64,000 nt of DNA from Udaeobacter sp963725505 (GTDB taxonomy: Bacteria > Verrucomicrobiota > Verrucomicrobiia > Chthoniobacterales > UBA10450), in assembly GCA_963725505.1 (NCBI GenBank), contig CAVRYN010000022.1:1-64000 (forward strand), in the 5' to 3' direction. The translations under genes were made by a program, and so were the position numbers. This document shows positions 50,117-58,460 of the stretch, one piece after another. Numbering within the stretch: position 1 is the first letter of the stretch; each line of letters starts with the position of its first letter. The notes under the pieces are model-generated. The model searched no databases and had not been told where the DNA came from. It was given only the letters and a program-made list of their open reading frames with translations.

Positions 50117-50827
50117 ATGATTTCATTCATCGTTCCCGCACATAACGAAGAATTCGAGCTGTCATCCACGCTCGCCGCGATTCACACTGCGGCTTCTGGC
50201 GCGGCTGAGCCGTACGAAGTGATCGTAGTTGATGATGCATCGACGGACGCGACGCCAGAGATCGCCGCGCAGGCCGGCGCCAACGTCATCCGAATCAATC
50301 GACGCCAAATCGCAGCCGCGCGGAATTCCGGCGGGCGAGCTACGGAGGGTAAATATCTGTTCTTCGTTGACGCTGACACGCGGATCAACCGGCTGCATGT
50401 TACCCAAGCGATCGCCGCTCTCGAAGCGGGTTACGCGGGCGGCAGCGCGCGCGTGGCAATGGATGGATTCATTCCGATTTGGGGTCGCATGCTGTTGCGC
50501 GGGTTTTCATCGGTTTATTTCGGCCTCAACCTTGGCGCGGGCGCGTTTCTTTTCACCACGCGGCGCAATTTCGATGCGATTGGCGGCTTCGATGAGCAGT
50601 ACTTTGTCGGCGAAGAGGTTTTTTTCAGCCTGGAACTAAGAAAACTTGGACGCTTCAAGGTGCTGCGGGAACCCATTCTCACATCGGGCCGGAAACTGCG
50701 CATGTACCCAGCCAAACAATTTCTTCGCGAGTTCTTCGGAGTGGTCGTCGCGGGTCGTCGCGGGGCGCGCTCGCGCGCAAGACTGCGCCTCTGGTACGAC
50801 GGGAAAAGGGAAAAGCATGCAGCTTAA
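50117..50827 (+). CDS. glycosyltransferase family 2
   Basis: 236 residues of a GT-A fold: ISFIVPAHNEEFELSSTLAAI at the start, VIVVDDASTDATPEIAAQAG (nucleotide-sugar site), AAARNSGGRATEGKYLFFVDADTRI with the DxD-type motif (about 80-90), GAFLFTTRRNFDAIGGFDEQYFVGEEVFFSLELRKLGR (acceptor and catalytic-base region). No transmembrane segment is needed. It is cytosolic or membrane-associated and adds a sugar to a glycan or lipid; the acceptor is unknown. Coupled to the VOC gene upstream. Confidence 0.9.
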   Translation: MISFIVPAHNEEFELSSTLAAIHTAASGAAEPYEVIVVDDASTDATPEIAAQAGANVIRINRRQIAAARNSGGRATEGKYLFFVDADTRINRLHVTQAIAALEAGYAGGSARVAMDGFIPIWGRMLLRGFSSVYFGLNLGAGAFLFTTRRNFDAIGGFDEQYFVGEEVFFSLELRKLGRFKVLREPILTSGRKLRMYPAKQFLREFFGVVVAGRRGARSRARLRLWYDGKREKHAA

Positions 50828-50857
50828 AAACGGAACCAACCGGGCAACACTTGTTCG

Positions 50858-50965
50858 CCCTCTCCGCTCAATGGATGGGAGAGGATTGAGGTGAGGGGTC
50901 ACGCGAGAGCGCCAATTGGTCAAAAGCTGACCCTCCCCCTCTCCCTTATCAAGGGCGAGGCGGCC
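50858..50965. repeat. CTCTCC...GGGAGAGG / CCCTCCCCCTCTCC intergenic repeat
   Basis: GCCCTCTCCGCTCAATGGATGGGAGAGG and GAGGTGAGGGGTCA are partly complementary to TGACCCTCCCCCTCTCCC and AAGGGCGAGG downstream. This is the widely distributed G/C-strand-biased intergenic hairpin element seen in many genomes. Confidence 0.5.
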
Positions 50966-51025
50966 CGAAAGCCCACACTGACAGGCTGCCGATCGTTTCC
51001 TGAGCGGCCTGACTGCGTTGTGCGG

Positions 51026-51053
51026 TTGCCAAAATGGGTTCTTCGTCTAAAGT
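51026..51053 (+). promoter_or_regulatory. possible rpsO promoter
   Basis: TTGCCA (51026-51031) and TAAAGT (51048-51053) are spaced by 16 bases, resembling a sigma-70 promoter 12 bases before the rpsO ATG. If correct, the transcript would have almost no leader; no ribosome binding site is visible. Confidence 0.3.
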
Positions 51054-51065
51054 AGCCGCTTCGTT

Positions 51066-51329
51066 ATGGCAGAGAGCAGTGAAACGTTGAGTCTCAAGGA
51101 GTTTCAGTTGCATGACAATGATACTGGCAGCGCGGATGTGCAGGTCGCACTTCTTACTCGCCGGATCGAGCATTTGACCGAGCACCTTAAGACCTATCGG
51201 AAAGATCATTCTTCGCGCCGCGGCCTGCTTAAGATGGTCGCGCAACGCCGGAGTCTGCTTGATTATTTGAGCAAAACCAAAGCCGATCGTTATAAAAAAC
51301 TGATCGACAAACTGAACCTGCGCAAATAA
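51066..51329 (+). CDS. rpsO: 30S ribosomal protein S15
   Basis: 87 residues, the normal S15 size. Landmarks: EFQLHDNDTGSADVQVALLTRRIEHLTEHLKTYRKDHSSRRGLLKMVAQRRSLLDYL is the helical core, with the conserved DTGS and HxxDHxSRRGL binding the 16S rRNA central domain; it ends with RYKKLIDKLNLRK. It is followed by pnp in the same direction, the order found in many bacteria. Confidence 0.98.
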   Translation: MAESSETLSLKEFQLHDNDTGSADVQVALLTRRIEHLTEHLKTYRKDHSSRRGLLKMVAQRRSLLDYLSKTKADRYKKLIDKLNLRK

Positions 51330-51436
51330 CCAGACCGATTATTGGTTTCGTCTCCAACCGTTTGAACTGCTCGAAGCCAGAAATAAATTAAGAACAGACA
51401 ATCAGCAGTCCAGGCCGCAGTAATCACCTTGGATTT

Positions 51437-51487
51437 TAGGTTTTAGTTTCGCGTCCGGCAGCCGCCGGACAACGGGTTTAAAACCTA
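51437..51487 (+). promoter_or_regulatory. nested inverted repeat between rpsO and pnp
   Basis: Outer stem TAGGTTTT/AAAACCTA (51437-51444, 51480-51487) and a perfect inner stem GTCCGGC-AGCC-GCCGGAC (51453-51470). It lies 47 bases before the pnp start. In E. coli the rpsO-pnp gap contains an RNase III hairpin that controls pnp. The same role is possible here, though the sequence could also be a repeat. Confidence 0.4.
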
Positions 51488-51533
51488 CAGTCAGGGTGAC
51501 CGGCCTGGAACTTGCGCATCCAGGAAAAGTAAA

Positions 51534-52088
51534 ATGCAACAAAAGGTCACAGCCCAAATTGGGGCCAATCAAATTTCAATCGAAACAGGCAAAATCGCCA
51601 GACTCGCCGACGGGGCCGTCGTCGTCTCGTGTGGCGACACCATGGTGCTGGCTAGCGCCGTTTCGTCCACAGCAGTCAAAGAAGGTCAGGATTATTTCCC
51701 GCTCACAGTCGATTATCGCGAAAAAGCGGCAGCTGTTGGGAAATTTCCCGGCGGCTATTTTAAGCGCGAAGGTCGTCCTACGGAAAAAGAAACGCTCACT
51801 TCGCGCATGATCGATCGGCCTCTGCGGCCACTCTTTCCGCAGGGATATTTTTACGACACACAGATCATCTCGATCTTGCTAAGCGCCGACGGTGAAAATG
51901 ATCCCGACATTCTCGCGATGAACGGCGCATCGGCTGCGCTGTGCGTTTCGGACATTCCATTCGCCGGCCCAATTGGCGCTGTGCGCGTCGGTCGGGTGCA
52001 ACGGCCAGTTCGTCGCCAACCCGACACACACGCGAGCGCGCCCAGAGCGATCTCGATATTGTTTACGTCGGCACCGAAAACGATGTGA
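51534..52088 (+). CDS. pnp: polynucleotide phosphorylase, N-terminal part (frameshifted)
   Basis: From ATG 51534 the first RNase PH domain is normal: VTAQIGANQISIETGKIARLADGAVVVSCGDTMVLASAVS, FPLTVDYREKAAAVGKFPGGYFKREGRPTEKETLTSRMIDRPLRPLFP, SADGENDPDILAMNGASAAL and IPFAGPIGAVRVGRV. Then two extra bases disturb the frame: one C near 51999 (after GRV, continuing NGQFVANPTHT in the next frame) and one C near 52033 (then ERAQSDLDIVYVGT, in the frame of the C-terminal part). The last ~30 codons of this frame are artefactual. PNPase is a 3'-5' RNA phosphorolytic exonuclease of the RNA degradosome. Confidence 0.9.
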   Translation: MQQKVTAQIGANQISIETGKIARLADGAVVVSCGDTMVLASAVSSTAVKEGQDYFPLTVDYREKAAAVGKFPGGYFKREGRPTEKETLTSRMIDRPLRPLFPQGYFYDTQIISILLSADGENDPDILAMNGASAALCVSDIPFAGPIGAVRVGRVQRPVRRQPDTHASAPRAISILFTSAPKTM

Positions 52089-53689
52089 TCATGATAGAAG
52101 GCTCCGCCGGGGAGGTGCCAGAAGCTGAGTTTGTCAAAGCGCTTGAGTTCGCTCACGGCCATGCGCGCGAGATGATTCGCGTTCAAAAAGAACTGGCGGC
52201 GATGGTAGGCAAACCTAAACGCGAGCCGCAGTTGCTCCAAGTGAACCAGGAATTGCTCGATATCGCTTACCGCGTTGCGGGTGACCGAATCGAAGAAGCG
52301 CTTTATACCGAAGGCAAGGTCGCGCGCGCCAAAGCGGTCGATGCATTGCGCGAGGAAGTGAAGACGGCCATCTTGGAAAAACATCCCGAGGCCGATCCCT
52401 TCGCGATCTCGCAGGCATTTGATTACGTCCAAAAAAAGGCGTTTCGCGTCAGCATTCTGGAAAAACAGAAACGCGTCGATGGCCGCGGCTATCAAGATCT
52501 ACGGCCGATTACTTGCGAAGTGAGCGTTCTGCCGCGCGCGCACGGTTCGGCCATTTTTCAGCGTGGCGAGACGCAGGCGATCGCGCTCGCGACGCTGGCG
52601 CCGATCGAAGAAGCGCAGATGATTGATGCTTACGGCGGCGGCGAACAATCGAAGCGGTTCATTCTGCATTACAACTTTCCCCCGTTTAGCGTCGGCGAAA
52701 CGGGCCGGACCGGCGGACCTGGGCGACGCGAGATTGGCCACGGCGCGCTGGCCGAACGTTCAGTGGAACCGGTCATGCCGAGCGAACAGGATTTTCGTTA
52801 CGCGATCCGCATATCGAGCGAGATCATGGAATCAAACGGATCGACCTCCATGGCGAGCGTGTGCGCGGGCACGCTTGCGCTGATGGATGCTGGCGTGCCG
52901 ATCAAAACGCCGGTTGCGGGAATCTCAGTCGGGCTGGTGACCGAGCATGGCGAGGACCAACAGATAAAGCGCTACGAATTGCTCACCGACATCATCGGTT
53001 CGGAAGATCACTTTGGCGACATGGACTTCAAGCTCTGCGGAACAGACGCAGGTGTCACCGGTTTTCAGCTCGATCTGAAACTCCCGGGCATTAGTCACAA
53101 GATCATGGCGGAAGCAATCGAACGCGCCAAAGAAGCGCGCACAAAGATTCTCGACAACATGCGCAGCGCGCTGGACAAGCCGCGGCCGGAACTCTCGAAA
53201 TATGCGCCCCGGATTGAGACGATAAAAATTAATCCGGAGAAGATCGGTGCGCTCATTGGACCCGGCGGGAAGACTATCAAGGGGATCGTCGCCGAGACCG
53301 GCGCTGAGATTAATATTGAGGATGATGGTTCCGTGCACATCTACGCGACCAGCGGTGAAAGTATGGCGCGCGCGAAGGAAATCATCGGTGGCATGACGCG
53401 CGAAATTGAGATCGGTCAGACCTACCAGGGGCGCGTGGTTTCCACCAAGGAATTCGGCGCGTTTGTGGAGGTTTTCCCAGGCAGAGATGGGCTGGTGCAC
53501 ATTTCCGAGCTGGCAGATTTTCGGGTGAACCGGACCGAAGACGTCGCCAAGGTCGGGGACATCATCTGGGTAAAGTGCATCGGGATCGACGACAAAGGCC
53601 GCGTAAAACTTTCGCGCAAAGCGGCGTTGAAAGAACGCGCCGAAGCCGAAACGGGCCAGCCCGCTCCGACGGAGAAAGCTGGGCGCTGA
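51941..53689 (+). CDS. pnp: polynucleotide phosphorylase, C-terminal part (frameshifted)
   Basis: True homology begins about 52034 (ERAQSDLDIVYVGTENDVIMIEGSAGEVPE). It continues through the helical domain (LLDIAYRVAGDRIEEALYTEGKVARAKAV), the second RNase PH domain (RVDGRGYQDLRPITCEVSVLPRAHGSAIFQRGETQAIALATLAP and SNGSTSMASVCAGTLALMDAGVPI), the KH domain (INPEKIGALIGPGGKTIKGIVAETGAEINIEDDG) and the S1 domain (YQGRVVSTKEFGAFVEVFPGRDGLVHISELADFRV), ending in a short acidic tail. Joined with the part at 51534, a standard PNPase of about 717 residues results. ATG 51941 is not a real start. The gene is almost surely essential-type core, so sequence error is likely. Confidence 0.9.
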   Translation: MRFGHSIRRPNWRCARRSGATASSSPTRHTRERAQSDLDIVYVGTENDVIMIEGSAGEVPEAEFVKALEFAHGHAREMIRVQKELAAMVGKPKREPQLLQVNQELLDIAYRVAGDRIEEALYTEGKVARAKAVDALREEVKTAILEKHPEADPFAISQAFDYVQKKAFRVSILEKQKRVDGRGYQDLRPITCEVSVLPRAHGSAIFQRGETQAIALATLAPIEEAQMIDAYGGGEQSKRFILHYNFPPFSVGETGRTGGPGRREIGHGALAERSVEPVMPSEQDFRYAIRISSEIMESNGSTSMASVCAGTLALMDAGVPIKTPVAGISVGLVTEHGEDQQIKRYELLTDIIGSEDHFGDMDFKLCGTDAGVTGFQLDLKLPGISHKIMAEAIERAKEARTKILDNMRSALDKPRPELSKYAPRIETIKINPEKIGALIGPGGKTIKGIVAETGAEINIEDDGSVHIYATSGESMARAKEIIGGMTREIEIGQTYQGRVVSTKEFGAFVEVFPGRDGLVHISELADFRVNRTEDVAKVGDIIWVKCIGIDDKGRVKLSRKAALKERAEAETGQPAPTEKAGR

Positions 53690-53876
53690 TTGGAAGTGTA
53701 GGGATGTAGTGTCTGCTGTTTTCACCGGACATCGCGTCGCACCGGAACCAGCTGCGCTGAGGACTCCGAAAGGGGGTTCGCGAACAGGCAGCGCACTCCA
53801 CAACATGTGGCGATGATTTCCCGGGAGTTGAGACAACGTCGGCTACGGGTGAAGTTGAAAGACGAAGCCGCGAACC

Positions 53877-54968
53877 ATGATTACTCCTATTCGGCTTTCT
53901 TACGGTGTTCTCGCCGCCACAATTATTTTGGCGGGTCTGCTGCATCTTGGCGTCCCGCTGCTGGTGGTTTTGTTCTCCTATTTTGCCTTACGGCAACTCT
54001 ATTTGCTGACGAAAAGAAAGTGGCTCGCTTTGATCTTGTTTGGCATCGTTGTGGCCGGGATCGGGACCGCAGCGGTGTTCTTTACTCGCGCGGCCGTTCT
54101 CGCGCTGCCGGATGTAGCAGACACTTCCCTTCCCTCGGCCAGCGCCTGGGCGCAGAAGCGCCAGATCGAGTTACCTTTTAATGATTTTGAAAGTCTTAGA
54201 CAGGCCGTGACCGACGCGCTCGGCCAGGAAGCGCATTACCTGCGAAACGTCGCTAATTTTGCCAAAAGCACCGCGGCAATACTGTTTTTCAGTGTAATCG
54301 GAATCATCGCGGCCGGGAGCCTCTTTTTCAAAACAGGCCTCGACCCGCACCGGGGCACGCATCGCGTGAAGAACAATCTTTACTCCATTTGCTGCGATGA
54401 AGTGTCAACGCGGTTCCGCGATTTCTACCGCAGCTTCGACACCGTAATGGGCGCGCAGATCACGATCTCGCTCATTAATACGGTATTGACCGCGATTTTC
54501 CTTCTCGCGGCGCATCTGCCGCACGCGCCGCTGCTCATTGCAGTCACGTTCCTTTGCGGCCTTGTGCCTATCGTCGGCAACCTCGTAAGCAATACCGTAA
54601 TTGTTTTCGTCGGTTTGACCGTTTCCCTGAAACTGGCGATTTCCGCGCTGCTGTTTCTGGTTCTGATCCATAAGCTGGAATATTTTTTGAACAGCAAGAT
54701 CATCGGCGACCGGATACGAAATCCCATTTGGCTGACGTTGGTCGCCCTGATCATCGGCGAACGACTCATAGGTATCCCCGGTCTGATCCTCGCGCCGGTG
54801 GTATTGAATTATTTGCGCGTGGAAATGCTGACCGTGGAAGTGCTGCCGCCGGCGGCGGAAGCTCTAAGTGCAACGTCCAAGCTCCAAAGAAATTCGAAAC
54901 TTCTAAGCTTGGAGCTTGATGGTTTACTGGATGTTGGGTGTTGGAGTTTGGAACTTTTTAAATCATGA
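53877..54968 (+). CDS. AI-2E/PerM-family permease
   Basis: 363 residues. N-terminal hydrophobic pair (VLAATIILAGLLHLGVPLLVVLFSYFALRQLYLL), a helix-rich middle with SLRQAVTDALGQEAHYLRN, then several helices (TAAILFFSVIGIIAAGSLFF; ITISLINTVLTAIFLLAAHLP; LLIAVTFLCGLVPIVGNLVSNTVIVFVGLTVSL; HKLEYFLNSKIIGDRIRNPIWLTLVALIIG). GLVPIVGNLVSN and HKLEYFLNSKIIG are the family hallmarks. Substrate unknown; members export AI-2 or act as Na+/H+ antiporters. The last ~32 residues (TSKLQRNSKLLSLELDGLLDVGCWSLELFK) are encoded by a repeat-like tract. The stop overlaps the next start by four bases (ATGA). Confidence 0.83.
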   Translation: MITPIRLSYGVLAATIILAGLLHLGVPLLVVLFSYFALRQLYLLTKRKWLALILFGIVVAGIGTAAVFFTRAAVLALPDVADTSLPSASAWAQKRQIELPFNDFESLRQAVTDALGQEAHYLRNVANFAKSTAAILFFSVIGIIAAGSLFFKTGLDPHRGTHRVKNNLYSICCDEVSTRFRDFYRSFDTVMGAQITISLINTVLTAIFLLAAHLPHAPLLIAVTFLCGLVPIVGNLVSNTVIVFVGLTVSLKLAISALLFLVLIHKLEYFLNSKIIGDRIRNPIWLTLVALIIGERLIGIPGLILAPVVLNYLRVEMLTVEVLPPAAEALSATSKLQRNSKLLSLELDGLLDVGCWSLELFKS

Positions 54969-56224
54969 AAGCCGGTTTTCTTGAGAAACTCATCGAGCGG
55001 CTCGGCCGCATCGGGCCGGAAGAAGTGCAGAATTATTTTCTGCGCCTGGCCGAGGAGAAAGGTTTCCTGGAAACGGTTTTCAATGCCATCCAGGAAGGCA
55101 TCATTGTGACCGATTCCAAAGGGCGGATTACGTATTTGAACGATGCAGCTTGCGGATTGTTTGGGCTCGAGGCAGGCGATGTAATCGGCAAACGACTCGA
55201 CGAACCTATCCGGGGTCTCGATTGGGAATCGCTCACTAAGAGCAGCGGACCAGTCAGTCATGACATGGAAATTTTTTATCCGCAAAATCGCTTCATCAAT
55301 TTTTACATCGTGCCGCTGGTGATGGAGCACCGTGAGGCGGCTGTAGCCGGAGGCGCTGACTCCGGCCGGAATGAAGCGGCGACGGGTGAACGCGGCCGGC
55401 CGGGGTCACCGACCCCGGCTACAGGTGCAGCGGAGGTTGGCCACGTCATGATCCTGCGCGATATCACCGCGAGCAGGCGCACAGCCCAGCAAACCATTGA
55501 GTCGGAACGTTTCAACGCGCTGACGTTACTGGCCGCCGGCGTAGCACACGAGATCGGTAATCCACTCAACTCGCTGCACATCCATTTGCAATTGATGGAG
55601 CGTGGCGTGCAGAAGCTCGACGACGGAGCAAAGGCGGAGCTCCAGCAATCGATTGATGTCGCCCGTTCCGAAGTCAACAGGCTGGATTCAATCGTTACCC
55701 AATTTTTGCGGGCAATCCGGCCATCGCGTCCGCAACTTCGTCCGGAGAACCTAAACACGATTGTTGAGGAGGCGGTGCGTTTTTTCACGCCCGAAATTCG
55801 GGACCGCGAAATTGTTGTCGAACAGGAACTGCGGTCGGATCTGCCTTTGCTTCAGCTGGATCGTGATCAGATGAAACAGGCGTTTTACAACGTGATCAAA
55901 AACAGTCTCGAAGCCATGAAACGCCATGGCACTTTGCGCATTCGCACCGATCTGGACGATACGCACGTCCTCGTCAGGTTTGTGGATACCGGCAGCGGTA
56001 TGTCGGCGGCAAACTTGAGTCGCGTTTTTGAGCCTTACTTTACAACCAAGCCGGCGGGCACCGGCCTCGGATTGTTGATTGTGCGCCGCATTGTGCGCGA
56101 GCACGGGGGCGAACTCTCCATCGAGAGCAGCCAGGACAAAGGTCTCACTCTGACGATCCGATTACCATACATCGACAAGCGCATTCGGATGCTGGAAGCC
56201 GGCGAAGCCAAACCGCCGAATTAA
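54965..56224 (+). CDS. NtrB-type PAS sensor histidine kinase
   Basis: 419 residues. A short N-terminal helix region is followed by a PAS domain (about 32-120: VFNAIQEGIIVTDSKGRITYLNDAACGLFGLEAGDVIGKRL). HisKA has the phospho-accepting His in AGVAHEIGNPLNSLHIHLQ (about 194), and HATPase_c (about 280-410) has N-box FYNVIKNSLEAMKRHG, G1 FVDTGSGM and G2 FTTKPAGTGLGLLIVRRI. No transmembrane segment, so a cytosolic sensor like NtrB. Odd: residues about 126-153 between PAS and HisKA are encoded by a GTAGC repeat (55342). The likely partner is the NtrC-like regulator at 59249, separated from it by two opposite-strand genes. Translationally coupled to the permease gene. Confidence 0.92.
   Translation: MKAGFLEKLIERLGRIGPEEVQNYFLRLAEEKGFLETVFNAIQEGIIVTDSKGRITYLNDAACGLFGLEAGDVIGKRLDEPIRGLDWESLTKSSGPVSHDMEIFYPQNRFINFYIVPLVMEHREAAVAGGADSGRNEAATGERGRPGSPTPATGAAEVGHVMILRDITASRRTAQQTIESERFNALTLLAAGVAHEIGNPLNSLHIHLQLMERGVQKLDDGAKAELQQSIDVARSEVNRLDSIVTQFLRAIRPSRPQLRPENLNTIVEEAVRFFTPEIRDREIVVEQELRSDLPLLQLDRDQMKQAFYNVIKNSLEAMKRHGTLRIRTDLDDTHVLVRFVDTGSGMSAANLSRVFEPYFTTKPAGTGLGLLIVRRIVREHGGELSIESSQDKGLTLTIRLPYIDKRIRMLEAGEAKPPN
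55342..55423. repeat. in-frame GTAGC...GCTAC repeat in the sensor kinase gene
   Basis: TGTAGCCGGAGGCGCTGACT at the left and GGGTCACCGACCCCGGCTACA at the right. Hairpins inside include CCGGAGGCGCTGACTCCGG and GGGGTCACCGACCCC. Read in the GTA-GCC frame (VAGGADSGRNEAATG...) between PAS and HisKA. Confidence 0.85.
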
Positions 56225-56266
56225 GAAACGACGGATTCCAAGCCGTCGAGTTAAACATTGCGCTCG

Positions 56267-58414
56267 TCATTTCTTGATCATTTCTTTCTTCATTTCCAGT
56301 TGGGCAAAGAGGAATGCGTAAATATCCGCTAACTGTTTGATGCGCTCGCTGAGGGCGGTGCCAATGCCGTGGCCGGCGCTCGAGCTCGTCCGCAAAAAAA
56401 TTGGGTTTCCAGATTTGTTCGCTTCAATGAGGCGCGCCGTCATTTTACGTGAGTGATACGGTGCAACTCGCCCATCGTTTGCTCCGGTCATCATTAAAAT
56501 AGAAGGATATTTCGCTCCATCGGTAACATGGTGATACGGCGAGTAGGCATAAAGAGCCTTGAATTGCTCAGGGTCTTTCACCGTGCCGAACTCCGTCACA
56601 TTGAACGCGCCGTTTGGCGCCAGCTCCACTCGCAGCATATCGTAAACGCCCACTGAGGAAACGACTGCCCGCATCAAATCAGGATGCTGCGTAATCATCG
56701 CGCCCATCAAAAGCCCGCCATTGCTTCCACCCTGGATCGCCAGCTTTTCCGGGCGCGTATAATTCTCTTTGATCAGGTATTCGGCGGCGGCCGCAAAATC
56801 ATCGAACACGTTCTGCTTTTTCGTGAGGTTGCCGGCCTTGTGCCAGTCTTCGCCGAACTCGCCGCCGCCACGAATATTCGCCACGACGTAGACGCCGCCG
56901 CGATCGAACCAAAGCCGCCGCGTAAACTCAAAATTTGGCGACAGGCTGATCCCGTAGCCGCCGTATCCGTAAAGCAGCGTTGGGTTCTGGCCATCGCGCT
57001 TCATTCCTTTGCGGGAAATGATGTTGAGCGGAATTTTTGTGCCGTCTTTTGACGTTGCGAACTCGCGCGTCACTTCGACGTCGGAAAATGAGACAGGCGA
57101 CGTGCTCCGCAGCGCCGTTTTCGCCGGCTCGGTTTTTTCGTTCGCGCAATGGAACCACGCCGCCGGCTCGGTGTAACTTACGTCGCGGAACAGGAGCGAG
57201 CCGTCTTCGAGTGCGAGCATTTCCTGCACAGCTGAGATTTGCGGAATCGGGATGACCATTTCGCTTTTGCCATTCAGATCGAAACGCCGGATTTGAGAAG
57301 GACCGCCCAGCAGATCGCCTGCGTAAAGCGCCTCGGTGCTCGGCACGATGTGCTCAATCACAGCTTGCCCAGCGGCAACGATCTCGGCCGCATTCTTCAA
57401 TTCCGGCACCTCCAGCGGCAGGCGCAGAATTTTGCCGCGCGGCGCGTCTGCGCGTGAAAGGAGGTAGAGCGCATTATCGCGACCGAGGCGCGCGATTTTA
57501 ATCTGGTCGCTGAACTGCGTGATCTGCTTCCAGGTCCCGTCTGGCCCGAGCAGGTAATGCGCGAACTCCCCGCCATCGCCGTTTGCGACCGTCGCAAGAA
57601 TGTATTTGCCGTCGCGCGAAGTTTGGAGCGTGATCTCGGCGATGCGCGGGAACTCTTTGCCGATTGAATAGGTGTCCTCTGTGTCGGGCGTGCCGAATTT
57701 GTGAAAATAAATCTGCTGATAAAAATTGAGGTCAGCGTCAGGCCGCTCGCCTTTTCTGGGAAAGCGCGTGTAATAAACTGCCGTGCCATCGGCGTTCCAT
57801 GCCGCGCTGCCTCCCGCAGTGGGATATTGAACATGTGCAATGGTGTCCGGCAGCGGTTTGCCCGTCGCGGTTTCGTAAAAGTGAAGTGTGCCGTCTTCGC
57901 TGCCGCCCTTGGAAAGCGATACCGCTACACGTTTGCCGTCCAATGACGGCACAAACCAATCGATCGCGGTCTTGCCTTGGGTGTCCAGCACGTTCGGATC
58001 GAGCACGACTTTCTCGGATTTGAGATCATCGGCCGACGCGAGCGTCACCAGCAACGGCTGTTGTTTTGGTGGCTGGAATTTCATCGCAAACAAAATTCCC
58101 GGTCGCGAGATGAGCGACGAATAACTCGGCGATGTTTTCGCGTACCACTCTGTCAATTGTTTCTCAATCGCCGCCCGATCTGGCAAACGGTCGAGATATT
58201 TGCGTGTTCGTTGATTTTCCGCGCCCGACCACGTTTTCACCTGTGGGTCCTCATCGTTTTCGAGCCACTGATATGGATCTTCCACCGTGACGCCGTGGTA
58301 TTCCGTCGAGACAGGTTTCTTTGGAGTCTCGGGCGCGCGCTCGGCCAAAGTCGAATTGCCGAGCGCAAGCGCACTGGCCGCTGCGACTAAAGACAGGAAA
58401 AGACTCGTTCTCAT
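56267..58414 (-). CDS. prolyl oligopeptidase family serine peptidase (S9A)
   Basis: 715 residues from ATG 58414, which opens a signal peptide (RTSLFLSLVAAASALALGNSTLA). The frame is open 30 codons further but without protein character. N-terminal propeller start: TEYHGVTVEDPYQWLENDEDPQVKTWSGAENQRTRKYLD, typical of S9A. The peptidase domain follows: NPTLLYGYGGYGISLSPNFEF, GGGEFGEDWHKAGNLTKKQNVFDDFAAAAEYLI, the nucleophile Ser in IQGGSNGGLLMG, the Asp in TGANDGRVAPYHSRK and the His in SSAGHGIGT. It cleaves short Pro-containing peptides, here in the periplasm. Preceded by the START-domain gene in the same direction. Confidence 0.95.
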   Translation of the reverse strand: MRTSLFLSLVAAASALALGNSTLAERAPETPKKPVSTEYHGVTVEDPYQWLENDEDPQVKTWSGAENQRTRKYLDRLPDRAAIEKQLTEWYAKTSPSYSSLISRPGILFAMKFQPPKQQPLLVTLASADDLKSEKVVLDPNVLDTQGKTAIDWFVPSLDGKRVAVSLSKGGSEDGTLHFYETATGKPLPDTIAHVQYPTAGGSAAWNADGTAVYYTRFPRKGERPDADLNFYQQIYFHKFGTPDTEDTYSIGKEFPRIAEITLQTSRDGKYILATVANGDGGEFAHYLLGPDGTWKQITQFSDQIKIARLGRDNALYLLSRADAPRGKILRLPLEVPELKNAAEIVAAGQAVIEHIVPSTEALYAGDLLGGPSQIRRFDLNGKSEMVIPIPQISAVQEMLALEDGSLLFRDVSYTEPAAWFHCANEKTEPAKTALRSTSPVSFSDVEVTREFATSKDGTKIPLNIISRKGMKRDGQNPTLLYGYGGYGISLSPNFEFTRRLWFDRGGVYVVANIRGGGEFGEDWHKAGNLTKKQNVFDDFAAAAEYLIKENYTRPEKLAIQGGSNGGLLMGAMITQHPDLMRAVVSSVGVYDMLRVELAPNGAFNVTEFGTVKDPEQFKALYAYSPYHHVTDGAKYPSILMMTGANDGRVAPYHSRKMTARLIEANKSGNPIFLRTSSSAGHGIGTALSERIKQLADIYAFLFAQLEMKKEMIKK

Positions 58415-58460
58415 GAGTGTGAGAAAAGACCGGGCCGCGTCGGTAGCAAGATCGATTTCG

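Noticed and set aside
51941..52088. Programmed ribosomal frameshift in pnp
   Set aside because: Two separate surplus bases are needed, no slippery site or stimulatory structure is visible, and pnp is not known to use one.
53562..53945. Minus-strand open frame at the pnp/permease boundary
   Set aside because: Shadow of pnp; the 187-base gap between pnp and the permease contains no supported gene.
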